The position numbers were made by a program, and so were the translations under genes. Positions 15,922 to 23,675 of a DNA stretch of 49,842 nucleotides are shown in pieces. Location: positions 1-49,842 of the forward strand of contig JASLMH010000011.1 of NCBI GenBank assembly GCA_030746635.1, in the 5' to 3' direction. This DNA comes from Alphaproteobacteria bacterium. GTDB taxonomy: Bacteria; Pseudomonadota; Alphaproteobacteria; GCA-2731375. Below the pieces are notes generated by a model. It saw nothing but the letters and a program-made list of their open reading frames with translations, was not told the origin of the DNA and did no database searches. Positions within the stretch are counted from its first letter, which is position 1; each line of letters starts with the position of its first letter.

Positions 15922-16401
15922 TCATACGTCGGCACCGGTCGCGCGCATGTGATCGATCAGTTTTTCCAGCAGGCGGTTGAAGGTTTCGACCTCGCGGGCG
16001 GTCAGGCCGCCGCGGATGAGATCCTCGCGCGCCAGCGCCGCCGGTGCGATCTTGTTGAACAACTCGGCGCCGGCGTCGCTGAGACGCAGTACCGAGCGCC
16101 GCCGGTCGGCGGGATCCAGTGAGCGTTCGACCCGGTGCATGCGCACAAGCCGGCGGATGCCGCGGCTGACGTTCATGATGTGCAGGCCCGAGTGCTCGCA
16201 AATACCGCTGAGGGAAATACCTGGGTTGTGGGCCAGCGTCATCATGATGCGCCATTCGTTCAGGGTCAGCGAATGGCGCTTGGAGAAGTTGTCGTGAAAG
16301 GGCTTGGCGATCAGATTGATCAGCAACAGCAGGTGGTAGACCAAGGTGCTGTCGATCGGATTGTCCACCAGCGGCGTCTTATGGTCCCGCGACGTCTTCA
16401 T
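15922..16401 (-). CDS. MarR family transcriptional regulator
   Basis: This is a 159-residue winged-helix regulator. The dimerisation helices flank SLTLNEWRIMMTLAHNPGISLSGICEHSGLHIMNVSRGIRRLV (helix-turn-helix, about residues 45-87) and the wing DPADRRRSVLRLSDAGAELF, which carries the conserved D-x-R-DRR-type signature of MarR. It should bind a palindromic operator as a dimer and release on binding a small ligand, often an aromatic or thioester-related compound. It is transcribed in the same direction as, and just upstream of, the lipoyl/E1/SDR/TRAP operon, with a fitting palindrome in the gap. Control of that operon is the natural inference. Confidence 0.9.
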   Translation of the reverse strand: MKTSRDHKTPLVDNPIDSTLVYHLLLLINLIAKPFHDNFSKRHSLTLNEWRIMMTLAHNPGISLSGICEHSGLHIMNVSRGIRRLVRMHRVERSLDPADRRRSVLRLSDAGAELFNKIAPAALAREDLIRGGLTAREVETFNRLLEKLIDHMRATGADV

Positions 16402-16549
16402 GATCCTGCGTTGCCCGGTTTCACGGCCTGGCGGTCCGTCCGCCGCCGCCCCGTGCTATACGGGAGGCGGGGTTCCGCCGCAAGGCCGGCCGGTCGATTC
16501 CGGTGGTATGGAGAGTTAGGCTATCGGGCCCGGCGAGTACGGGCGCGCG

Positions 16550-17308
16550 TCATGGCGCGTCGCCGTCGTCCAGGGCGATCGAGGCCTGGTAGACGTAGCG
16601 GTCGCCGCGCAGATACAGATGGGTGACCGCGACCACCCGGCCATTGGTGCCCCGGTACAGGTTCTCGACGAAATACAACGGCTCACCGAAAGCGATCTCC
16701 AGCAGGTCCGACAGATCGCGGTCGGCGACGATGGCCTCGACCGACTGCTCCATGCGGGCCAGGGGCAGGCGGCCGTCGGCGCGGAGAAGCTGCACGAAGC
16801 TATGGTTGTCCGCCATGGTGTCGGCGTCGATCCAGGCGAACTGCTCCGGCGCGCCCCAGTTGACGTGATACGAGATCGGCGCCCCGTCCAGGCGGCGCAG
16901 CCGCCGCATGCACCACAGGGGGTGGTCGTCCGCCACGCCGAGGGCCCGCGCCACCCGCGCCGGCGCCGGCGCCGTATGGATGTCCAGGACCTGCTGGTCG
17001 ATGGGATGGCTGCCGCCGTCGGCGCTCTCCAGCCATTCCCGGAAGTTGCCGGACATGGCGATCGCCAGCCGGCCATCGGGCGGACTGGCGGTGACGATGG
17101 TGCCGACGCCGCGCCGGCCCGACAGCCAGCCTTCGTTGGCCAAGATGGCCAGGGCCTTGCGGATGGTGATGTTGCTGACCTTGAAGGCGGCCTCCAGGTC
17201 GGCCGCCGGCGGGATGATCTCGCCCTGGCGATAGCGGCCGCTGAGGATCCGCCGTCGGATGGTCTCCGCCACCTGCCGGTATTGCGGAATGGCCTGGCTG
17301 ATGCTCAT
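16550..17308 (-). CDS. GntR family transcriptional regulator, HutC subfamily (UTRA domain)
   Basis: This is a 252-residue regulator. Residues 1-75 form the GntR winged helix: IPQYRQVAETIRRRILSGRY, then the recognition part FKVSNITIRKALAILANEGWLSGRRGVGTIV. Residues 90-245 match a UTRA ligand domain, with PLWCMRRLRRLDGAPISYHVNW and a final LYFVENLYRG...VTHLYLRGDRYVYQ pattern. UTRA ligands are often catabolic intermediates. The ATG at 17308 begins the conserved fold; the longer frame upstream shadows leucine dehydrogenase. It is the last gene of the branched-chain catabolic operon, 14 bases after leucine dehydrogenase, and is a good candidate to control the divergent promoter at 23545-23675. Confidence 0.9.
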   Translation of the reverse strand: MSISQAIPQYRQVAETIRRRILSGRYRQGEIIPPAADLEAAFKVSNITIRKALAILANEGWLSGRRGVGTIVTASPPDGRLAIAMSGNFREWLESADGGSHPIDQQVLDIHTAPAPARVARALGVADDHPLWCMRRLRRLDGAPISYHVNWGAPEQFAWIDADTMADNHSFVQLLRADGRLPLARMEQSVEAIVADRDLSDLLEIAFGEPLYFVENLYRGTNGRVVAVTHLYLRGDRYVYQASIALDDGDAP

Positions 17309-17322
17309 TGCCCGGCCCCCGT

Positions 17323-18363
17323 TCAGCCGCCCCGAAAGCGCTGTTCGGCCAGGCGGTCCGAGGCCACGTTGGTGGCGACGCCCTGGTCCGCCGCGGCCTC
17401 GAGGATCTCGACGCAGGTCCGGCGGATGCCCTTGACCTTGTCGGTCACGGCGTCGCGGTCGAGGCGGTACCATTCGGCCTCGCAACAGATCAGGCCGCCG
17501 CCGTTGGCCACGTAGTCCGGCAGGTAGACGATGCCGCGTTCGGCCAGGGCATCGCCGTGGCGGTCCTCGGCCAACTGGTTGTTGGCGGCGCCGGCCACCA
17601 CCTTGGCCTTGAGGCGCCCGACCGTGTCGTCGTTCAGCACCGACCCCATGGCGCAGGGGGCGAAGACCTCCGCCTCGACGTCGTAGATGGCGTCGGCCTC
17701 GACCGCCTCGGCGCCGAACGCCGCCACCGCCCGTTCGGCGTTGTCGGCCAGCACGTCGCCCACCGTCAGCCGCGCCCCGGCCTCGGACAGCAGCCGGCAC
17801 AAATTGAAGCCGACGTTGCCGACCCCTTGCAGGGCCACGTGGACGCCGTTCAGATCAGTCTTGCCGAAGGCCCGCTCGACGCCGGCGCCGATCGCCTGCA
17901 GCACCCCCAGGGCGGTCATCGGCGCCGGATCGCCATAGCCGCCATCCTCTTCGCGTAGGCAACTGACGCAACGGGTCTCGCGCTTGATCTCCGCCATGTC
18001 CATGGGGTTGGTGCCGATGTCCTCGCCGGTGATATAGCGTTCGTTCAGGCCGTCGATCCAGCGGCCCATGGCGTGCAACAGTTCGGGCGTCTTCTGGGTG
18101 TAGGGGTCGGCGATGATCACCGACTTGCCGCCACCCAGTTTCACCTTGGCCATCGCCGCCTTGTAGGTCATGCCGCGGGCCAGGCGCAGGACGTCGCGCA
18201 CCGCCTCGGCCTCGCTGGCGTAGGGCCACATGCGGCAACCGCCCAGGGCCGGTCCCTGGTTGGTGTTGTGGATGGCGATGATGGCTCGCAGGCCGGCCGC
18301 CGGTTCGTTGACGAAGACCACCTGTTCGTGGCCGTCGTAGTCGGGCGCCTCGAATACACTCAT
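17323..18363 (-). CDS. ldh: Leucine dehydrogenase (Glu/Leu/Phe/Val dehydrogenase family)
   Basis: This 346-residue enzyme has the leucine/valine dehydrogenase size and motifs: IAIHNTNQGPALGGCRMWPY, K68, and MAKVKLGGGK, whose K80 is the catalytic lysine. It also has YITGEDIGTNPMDM and the NAD loop LQGVGNVGFN near residues 174-183. ANNQL and YVANGGGLI are further landmarks of the branch. It deaminates branched-chain L-amino acids to 2-oxo acids with NAD. It lies downstream of genes for a branched-chain-type 2-oxo acid dehydrogenase complex, which would use that product, and 14 bases before the GntR regulator. Phenylalanine dehydrogenase is the main alternative. The symbol ldh here denotes leucine dehydrogenase. 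Confidence 0.87.
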   Translation of the reverse strand: MSVFEAPDYDGHEQVVFVNEPAAGLRAIIAIHNTNQGPALGGCRMWPYASEAEAVRDVLRLARGMTYKAAMAKVKLGGGKSVIIADPYTQKTPELLHAMGRWIDGLNERYITGEDIGTNPMDMAEIKRETRCVSCLREEDGGYGDPAPMTALGVLQAIGAGVERAFGKTDLNGVHVALQGVGNVGFNLCRLLSEAGARLTVGDVLADNAERAVAAFGAEAVEADAIYDVEAEVFAPCAMGSVLNDDTVGRLKAKVVAGAANNQLAEDRHGDALAERGIVYLPDYVANGGGLICCEAEWYRLDRDAVTDKVKGIRRTCVEILEAAADQGVATNVASDRLAEQRFRGG

Positions 18364-18379
18364 GCCGCTGTCCCCGGCA

Positions 18380-19777
18380 CTACTCGGCGGCGACGCTTCG
18401 CACCGGCGCGATGTCCAGCATCTTGCCTGGGTTCATGAAGTTGGTCGGGTCCAGGGTCAGCTTGAGCTGCCGCATGACGTCGACGGTCTCGCCCAGTTCG
18501 TCGACCAGGAAATCCTTTTTGCCCAGGCCGATGCCGTGCTCGCCGGTGCAGGTGCCGTCCATAGCCAGGGCCCGTTCGATCATCCGCTCGTTGTAGCCCT
18601 CGGCCTCCTTGATCTCGGCCTCGTTCGACATGTCGAGCACGAAGATCAGATGGAAATTGCCGTCGCCCACGTGCCCCAGCATCGGCGCCGGCAGCGAACA
18701 GCTCTCCAGATCCTGGCGGGTCTGGCGCATGCATTCGGTCAGCCGCGACAGCGGCACGCAGACGTCGGTGCCCCACAATTCGCAGCCCTCGCGCAGGGCC
18801 TTGGCGGCATAGGCGGAATCGTGCCGGGCCTGCCACAACCGGTTGCGTTCCTGCTCGTCGCTGGCCCAGTTGAAGTCGCCGCCGCCATGCTCGGCGACGA
18901 TGGCCTGCATCATCTCGATCTGTTCCTCGACGCTTTTGATGGTGCCGTTGAACTCCATGAACAGGGTCGGCTCGGCCGGGTAGTCGAATCCCGAATAGGC
19001 GTTCACGGCGGCCATCAGCACCTCGTCCAGCAGTTCGACCCGGGCGATCGGGATGCCCGACTGGATCGCCGTGACCACCGAAGACACCGCTTCGTCGACG
19101 CTGGGGAAGGACACCACGGCGGCCGAGATCGCCTCGGGGATGCCGTACAGGCGCAGGGTGATCTCGGTGATCACGCCCAGGATGCCCTCGGAACCGACGA
19201 ACAGCCGGGTCAGGTCCAGGCCGGCGGCCGATTTCTTTGCCCGGCTGGCTGTGGTGATCACCCGGCCGTCGGGCAGCACCACCTGCACCGACAGGACGCT
19301 GTCCTTCATGGTGCCGTAGCGCACCGCGTTGGTGCCCGAGGCCCGGGTCGCCGTCATGCCGCCGAGCGAGGCATCGGCGCCGGGATCGACCGGGAAGAAC
19401 AGGCCGGTGTCGCGGATATATTCGTTCAACTGCTTGCGGCGGACGCCGGGCTGCACCGTGCAGTCGAAGTCCTCCGGATTGACCGCCAGGACGCGGTCCA
19501 TGCCGCTGACGTCCAGGCTGATGCCGCCGTGGATCGCCTGTATGTGGCCCTCGACCGAAGTGCCGGTGCCGTACGGGATCAGCGGCGTGCCGGTCTCGCG
19601 GCAGATGTTGACGATGGCCACCACCTCCTCGGTGCTGAGCGCGAAGGCCACCGCGTCGGGCGAGGCCTGGTGGTGGTGGAATTCGTCGTGGCCGTGCTGG
19701 TCGCGCACCGACTGGGCCAGCGACAGCCGGTCGCCGATCAATTCCTGGACCCGTTTGATCGCCACTTCTTGCGCCAT
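18380..19777 (-). CDS. FAD-linked D-2-hydroxyacid (D-lactate/glycolate-type) dehydrogenase
   Basis: This is a 465-residue VAO-type flavoprotein. It has IPYGTGTSVEGH for FAD binding, DPGADASLGGMTATRASGTNAVRYGTMKD, LFVGSEGILGVITEITLRLYG, then GHVGDGNFHL and GEHGIGLGKKDFL, the signature loops of the D-lactate dehydrogenase/GlcD family. These enzymes oxidise D-2-hydroxy acids to 2-oxo acids and pass electrons to cytochrome or quinone. The ATG at 19777 has GGGAGA upstream; earlier codons have none. In this operon the expected product would be a branched 2-oxo acid (for example from 2-hydroxyisovalerate) for the neighbouring E1/E2 complex, an inference from context. D-lactate itself remains possible. 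Confidence 0.88.
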   Translation of the reverse strand: MAQEVAIKRVQELIGDRLSLAQSVRDQHGHDEFHHHQASPDAVAFALSTEEVVAIVNICRETGTPLIPYGTGTSVEGHIQAIHGGISLDVSGMDRVLAVNPEDFDCTVQPGVRRKQLNEYIRDTGLFFPVDPGADASLGGMTATRASGTNAVRYGTMKDSVLSVQVVLPDGRVITTASRAKKSAAGLDLTRLFVGSEGILGVITEITLRLYGIPEAISAAVVSFPSVDEAVSSVVTAIQSGIPIARVELLDEVLMAAVNAYSGFDYPAEPTLFMEFNGTIKSVEEQIEMMQAIVAEHGGGDFNWASDEQERNRLWQARHDSAYAAKALREGCELWGTDVCVPLSRLTECMRQTRQDLESCSLPAPMLGHVGDGNFHLIFVLDMSNEAEIKEAEGYNERMIERALAMDGTCTGEHGIGLGKKDFLVDELGETVDVMRQLKLTLDPTNFMNPGKMLDIAPVRSVAAE

Positions 19778-19793
19778 GTCCCTGTCTCCCCCT

Positions 19794-20135
19794 TTAGCCC
19801 TGGAATTGCTCGAAGGCCACCAGGGCCTCGCCGCCATAGACGGTGGCGGGACCGCCCGCCATCTCGACGGCGACGGTGATCGCCTCGGCCACCTCCTCGC
19901 GGCTGGCGCCTTTCCTGGCGCTGGCCCGGGCGTGATAGGTGATGCAGCCCTCGCAGCGCAGCGCCACCGAAATGGTCAGGGCCATCAACTCCTTGGTCTT
20001 GCCGCTCAACGCCCCGTCGGCCGAGGCGGCGGTCATCAGCTTGCGGTAGCCTTCCATCGCCTCCGGCGCGGCCTGATACAGGGTGCGGCCGTTCAGATCG
20101 ATGGCTTTGGCCTTTTCCACATAGTCCTTGCTCAT
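19794..20135 (-). CDS. Carboxymuconolactone decarboxylase/AhpD-like protein
   Basis: This is a 113-residue all-helical protein with the AhpD signature CEGCITYH (C61, C64, H68), preceded by KTKELMALTISVALR. In AhpD this Cys-pair and His reduce peroxiredoxin using electrons from lipoylated E2 and dihydrolipoamide dehydrogenase. The gene directly follows the E2 acyltransferase (gap about 18 bases). It therefore may draw on the lipoyl group of that E2 in an antioxidant role, rather than act as a muconolactone decarboxylase. The start at 20135 is chosen because GGGAGC sits 7 bases upstream, while the earlier ATG has no ribosome site. The family is secure; the redox role is inference. Confidence 0.87.
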   Translation of the reverse strand: MSKDYVEKAKAIDLNGRTLYQAAPEAMEGYRKLMTAASADGALSGKTKELMALTISVALRCEGCITYHARASARKGASREEVAEAITVAVEMAGGPATVYGGEALVAFEQFQG

Positions 20136-20153
20136 GGCGTCTGCTCCCAAATT

Positions 20154-21395
20154 CTAGTCGGTGGCCAGGGCGGCCTCTGGGCATTCGATCATCGCCGCCA
20201 GGTCGTTGACGAAGCGGGTGGCGTCGGCGCCGTCGATGAAGCGGTGATCGAAACTGAGGCTGCCGGACACCATCGGGCCGGCGCCCAACTCGTCGTCGAT
20301 CACCCGGGGCCGCTTGCGGATCCGCGACACCCAAAGGGTGGCGGTTTGCGGCGGGTTGATGATCGGTCGGGCGGACAGGAAGTTCGCCCGCTCCAGGTTG
20401 CCGGTGTTGGACAGGGTGAAGGTGCCGCCCCGCATATCCAATGGCGCCAGGCGTCTCGACCGGCCCCGTTCGGCCAGGTCGGTGATTGCCCTGGCAACGG
20501 CGAACAGGGACAGTTGGTTGACGCCGCGCAGCACCGGCACCAGCAGGCCGGCCTCGGTGGCGACGGCGATGCTGATGTTGACCTGGCGATGCAGCAGCAG
20601 CTCCCGCCGTTCCTCGTCGATGGTGGCGTTGAAGCGCGGATGGCCGGGCAGCGTCGCCGCGATGCAGGAGGCGAACAGGGCGGCCGGGGTCAGTTTCACC
20701 CCGCGGGTCTCGGCCACCGGCTTGAGTTTCGCCAACAAAGCCTGCAGGGCGTCCGCCGGCACTTCGAAATTCATCGTCGAATGAGCCAGCGTGTGCACCG
20801 AATAGGACAGCCGTTCGAAGGCGGCGACGCGGGGCCCGCTGAGCGGCTCTCGCCGAACCTCCGGCACCTCGGCCGGGGCCGGCGCGGCGGCTGGCGCTGT
20901 GGCTGGCGTTGCGGCCGCCGCTTCCACGTCGCGGCGCAGGATGCGGCCGTCGCGGCCGCTGCCCGCCACGGCGGTCAGATCGACGCCGAATTGCGCCGCC
21001 AGCTTGCGGGTGGAGGGGGCGGCGATCACCGTCGTCCTGGCGGCTTTTGGCGGCGTTGGCGGTGCGGCCGCTTCGGCCACGGCGGCTGCCGCCGGGGCCG
21101 GGGCCGGCGTCGGCGCCGCTGCCGTCGCCGCCACCTTGGCCCGGGCCGGCTTGGCCGCGCCGCCGTCGTCGATGCGCATCAGCACCTCGCCCACCGGGAT
21201 GGTGTCGCCCGGCTGCCAGCACAGTTCCGCCACCGTGCCGGCGCGGGGCGCGGGCAGTTCCACGTCGACCTTGTCGGTGCTGATGGTGGCGACCTCGTCG
21301 CCCTCCGCCAGCGTATCGCCGGGAGCGACCGACCAGGAGATCAGCAGCGCCTCGCTGATGCCTTCGCCGATATCCGGCAGCAGGAAGTCGAACAT
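20154..21395 (-). CDS. Branched-chain-type 2-oxo acid dehydrogenase E2 (dihydrolipoamide acyltransferase)
   Basis: This 413-residue protein has all E2 modules. The lipoyl domain (1-78) has K42 in STDKVDVELP. An Ala/Pro-rich linker follows, then the peripheral subunit-binding domain (about 125-160, STRKLAAQFGVDLTAVAGSGRDGRILRRDV), a second linker and the catalytic domain. The catalytic motif DHRFIDG is at 383-389, with H384 and D388. Residues 20-190 in catalytic E2s select the acyl chain and cannot be judged by eye. The branched-chain assignment rests on the adjacent leucine dehydrogenase. Its ATG overlaps the E1 beta stop (TGATG). No E3 gene is nearby, so lipoamide dehydrogenase must be supplied from elsewhere. 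Confidence 0.9.
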   Translation of the reverse strand: MFDFLLPDIGEGISEALLISWSVAPGDTLAEGDEVATISTDKVDVELPAPRAGTVAELCWQPGDTIPVGEVLMRIDDGGAAKPARAKVAATAAAPTPAPAPAAAAVAEAAAPPTPPKAARTTVIAAPSTRKLAAQFGVDLTAVAGSGRDGRILRRDVEAAAATPATAPAAAPAPAEVPEVRREPLSGPRVAAFERLSYSVHTLAHSTMNFEVPADALQALLAKLKPVAETRGVKLTPAALFASCIAATLPGHPRFNATIDEERRELLLHRQVNISIAVATEAGLLVPVLRGVNQLSLFAVARAITDLAERGRSRRLAPLDMRGGTFTLSNTGNLERANFLSARPIINPPQTATLWVSRIRKRPRVIDDELGAGPMVSGSLSFDHRFIDGADATRFVNDLAAMIECPEAALATD

Positions 21396-22381
21396 CAGAT
21401 CTCGTACTCCATGGTGCGTTCGATGGCGGCGCGGATGCGGTCCCGGCTGGGCCGGTAGTACTCGTCGCCGATGCTGAAATGATAGGGCACGTCGGGGGCG
21501 GCCAGGCGCTGGATCGGCGTGTGCAGATAGCCGAAGGCCTTGTCCTGGATCACCGCCGCCAGTTCGGCGCCATAACCCAGGCTCAGCGGCGCCTCGTGGA
21601 CGATCACCACCCGGCCGGTCTTGCGCACCGAGCTCAGGATGCATTCGATGTCGTAGGGGATCAGGCTGCGCAGGTCGATCACCTCGGCCTGATAGCCGCG
21701 CTCGGCCGCCAGTTCGTCCGCCACCTCGGCCACCCAGTGGCGGATCGGCCCATAAGTGAGAACCGTGCAGTCGTCGCCCTGGCGCAGGACGCTGGCCTTG
21801 CCGATCTCGATCGGCTGGCCGTCCAGCTCCACCTCGGCGCTGAGGGCGCGGTACAGCGGCACCGGTTCCACCAGCAGCACCGGGTCCGGGTCGCGCACCG
21901 CCGCGATGGTCATGCCATAGGCGTCCTGCGGCGTGCTGGGCACCAGGATCTTGATGCCGCCGTGGTGGACGAAATAGGCCTCGACGCTTTGCGAGTGCCA
22001 CAGGCCGCCCTTGATGCCGCCGAACGAGGGCGCCCGGATCACCATCGGGCAACTGTACTGACCGCCCGAGGCCCAGCGGTAGCGGGCGGCACAGAACATG
22101 ATGTGTTCGAAGGCGTCGTGGATGAAGCCGGAGAACTGGATCTCGGCGATCGGCTTCAGGCCGTAGAGCGCCATGCCGATGGCATGGGCCACGATGCCCT
22201 TCTCGTCCAGCGGCGTGTCGATCACCCGGGCCGAGCCGAAGCGCTGTTGCAGGCCTTGCGATGTGCGGAAGATGCCGCCGGCCTGGCCGACGTCCTCGCC
22301 CATCAGCACCACGTCGGGATCGTGCTCCAACTCGTGCGCCATCGCCGCGTTCAGGGATTCCAGGACGGTCAGGTTCGGCAT
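21395..22381 (-). CDS. Branched-chain-type 2-oxo acid dehydrogenase E1, beta subunit
   Basis: This 328-residue protein opens with NLTVLESLNAAMAHELEHDPDVVLMGEDVGQAGGIFRTSQGL and VIDTPLDEKGIVAHAIGMALYGLKPIAEIQFSGFIHDAFEHI, closely following BkdB/PdhB. The segment PSFGGIKGGLWHSQSVEAYFVHHGGIKILVPSTPQDAYGM is the substrate-side half, and the transketolase C-domain (VIDLRSLIPYDIECILSSVRKTGRVVIVHEAPLSLGYG) is complete. DEKGIV supplies the cofactor-activating glutamate. It starts 2 bases after E1 alpha and overlaps E2. The gene belongs to the branched-chain complex by context; a pyruvate dehydrogenase of the Gram-positive type has the same subunit layout and is the alternative. Confidence 0.9.
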   Translation of the reverse strand: MPNLTVLESLNAAMAHELEHDPDVVLMGEDVGQAGGIFRTSQGLQQRFGSARVIDTPLDEKGIVAHAIGMALYGLKPIAEIQFSGFIHDAFEHIMFCAARYRWASGGQYSCPMVIRAPSFGGIKGGLWHSQSVEAYFVHHGGIKILVPSTPQDAYGMTIAAVRDPDPVLLVEPVPLYRALSAEVELDGQPIEIGKASVLRQGDDCTVLTYGPIRHWVAEVADELAAERGYQAEVIDLRSLIPYDIECILSSVRKTGRVVIVHEAPLSLGYGAELAAVIQDKAFGYLHTPIQRLAAPDVPYHFSIGDEYYRPSRDRIRAAIERTMEYEI

Positions 22382-22383
22382 CG

Positions 22384-23544
22384 TCAGGCCTTCCCGCCCA
22401 GGTCATCCAGAAGCGCGGCGCGCTGCTCCTCCAGCATCCAGGTCGGTTCGGCGAAGGTGTCGTCGAACATCGATGCCGGCTCGGGCAAGGGCATGGCCTC
22501 GGCTTCCTCGATCGCCGCCTGGATCTCGTCCTTGCAGCGTTGCCACAGCGCCTCTTCCTCCGCTTCCGCCCAGAAACCCTTGTGTTCCAGGTACTTGCGC
22601 AGGCGGACCAGCGGATCCCACGGCTCCCAGGCTTCGACGTCGGCCTTGCTGCGGTACAGATCGGGGTTGTCCGAGGAGGTGTGGAAGCCCATGCGGTAGG
22701 TCACCGCCTCGATCAGGCTGGCGCCGATCTCGGGCGCCAGTTCGCGGGCCTCGCGGGTGACCGCGTAGACCGCCAGGGCGTCGTTGCCGTCGACGCGGAG
22801 GTTGCGCACGCCATAGGCGTCGCCCTTCTCGGCGAAGGTGGCCGAGGCGGTCTGTACATCGGTCGGGGTGGAGACGGCCCAGCCGTTGTTCTCGCAGATG
22901 AAGACGATCGGCGGCTTGAACACGCCGGCGAAGTTCATGCCGCTGTGGAATTCCCCGCGCGAGGACGAGCCGTCGCCGAACATGGCCAGGAAGCGGGTGT
23001 CGTGACGCTTGATCTTGGCCGCCCAGGCGGCGCCGCAGGCATGCGGGATGTAGGAGCCGACCTGGGTCGTCATCGGCACCACGTTGAGGCGCCGATCGCC
23101 CATCAGGGTGGGCAACCGCCGGCCCTTGAACGGCTCGTCGCGGCGGCCGAAATACTGGGCGAACAGCTGCACCAGGGGCGCGCCGCGCAGCAACAGGGTG
23201 CCGGGATGGCGGTAGCCCATGAAGATCCAGTCTTCCATGGTGAAGGCGATGGTGGCGGCGTTGTGCACCGCCTCCAGGCCGCGGTGCGGGATCCAGAACT
23301 CGACCCGGCCGGAGCGTTGCAGGGTCCAGCCGCGCTCGTCGATGGCGCGGACCAGCACCATCATCTCGTACAGCCGGATCAGGGTTTCGCGGTCCAGATC
23401 GGGTTCCGGCAGATCGCCGGTGAGCTTGCCGTCCTGGTCGATCACCTGGCGGATGCCCAGTTCCTCGGCCCGGGCCAGCGGGCAGACGATGGCCTTGTCC
23501 TGCTTGCGCCCCGTGCCCGATGGGCCACCGCGTTTGCGTGCCAA
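22384..23544 (-). CDS. Branched-chain-type 2-oxo acid dehydrogenase E1, alpha subunit (TTG start)
   Basis: This is a 386-residue thiamine-diphosphate subunit. A basic N-terminal segment precedes LIRLYEMMVLVRAIDERGWTLQRSGRVEFWIPHRGLEAVHNA, then YRHPGTLLLRGAPL, the FGDGSSSRGEFHSGMNFAGVFKPPIVFICENN cofactor motif, and YRMGFHTSSDNPDLYRS, which corresponds to the phospho-loop region of branched-chain E1 alpha. The TTG start at 23544 is supported by GAAGGAGG five bases upstream; no ATG precedes the conserved part. It is first in a seven-gene operon (E1 alpha, E1 beta, E2, AhpD-like, D-2-hydroxyacid dehydrogenase, leucine dehydrogenase, GntR). The promoter region is shared with the divergent CoA-transferase gene. 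Confidence 0.9.
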   Translation of the reverse strand: MARKRGGPSGTGRKQDKAIVCPLARAEELGIRQVIDQDGKLTGDLPEPDLDRETLIRLYEMMVLVRAIDERGWTLQRSGRVEFWIPHRGLEAVHNAATIAFTMEDWIFMGYRHPGTLLLRGAPLVQLFAQYFGRRDEPFKGRRLPTLMGDRRLNVVPMTTQVGSYIPHACGAAWAAKIKRHDTRFLAMFGDGSSSRGEFHSGMNFAGVFKPPIVFICENNGWAVSTPTDVQTASATFAEKGDAYGVRNLRVDGNDALAVYAVTREARELAPEIGASLIEAVTYRMGFHTSSDNPDLYRSKADVEAWEPWDPLVRLRKYLEHKGFWAEAEEEALWQRCKDEIQAAIEEAEAMPLPEPASMFDDTFAEPTWMLEEQRAALLDDLGGKA

Positions 23545-23581
23545 CAGCGCCTCCTTCCCGATACTCGTGCCCTGTTAAAAC

Positions 23582-23595
23582 GTATAAACGTATAC
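23582..23595. promoter_or_regulatory. Candidate GntR/HutC operator in the divergent promoter region
   Basis: GTATAAACGTATAC has 5-base inverted arms (GTATA and TATAC) around a 4-base centre, in an AT-rich island of otherwise GC-rich DNA. It lies 38 bases upstream of the TTG start of the E1 alpha gene and 80 bases upstream of the divergent CoA-transferase ATG. HutC-type GntR proteins bind GT...AC palindromes, and one such gene closes this operon. A GATAAT at 23608-23613 could be a -10 box for the + strand gene. Binding is inference. Confidence 0.5.
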
Positions 23596-23675
23596 TAACA
23601 CCAAATGATAATAAGCGCGAGTCCCGCCCATCGACCGCATGCACTATCCTGGTGGCCGGTAGCGAGGAGGAAACG

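Noticed and set aside
7386-19777. The two FAD-linked oxidases (7386-8990 and 18380-19777) as paralogs from a local duplication
   Set aside because: They belong to different branches (AGPS-like with HHH loop, and D-lactate/GlcD-like with GHVGDGNFH) and are only distantly related.
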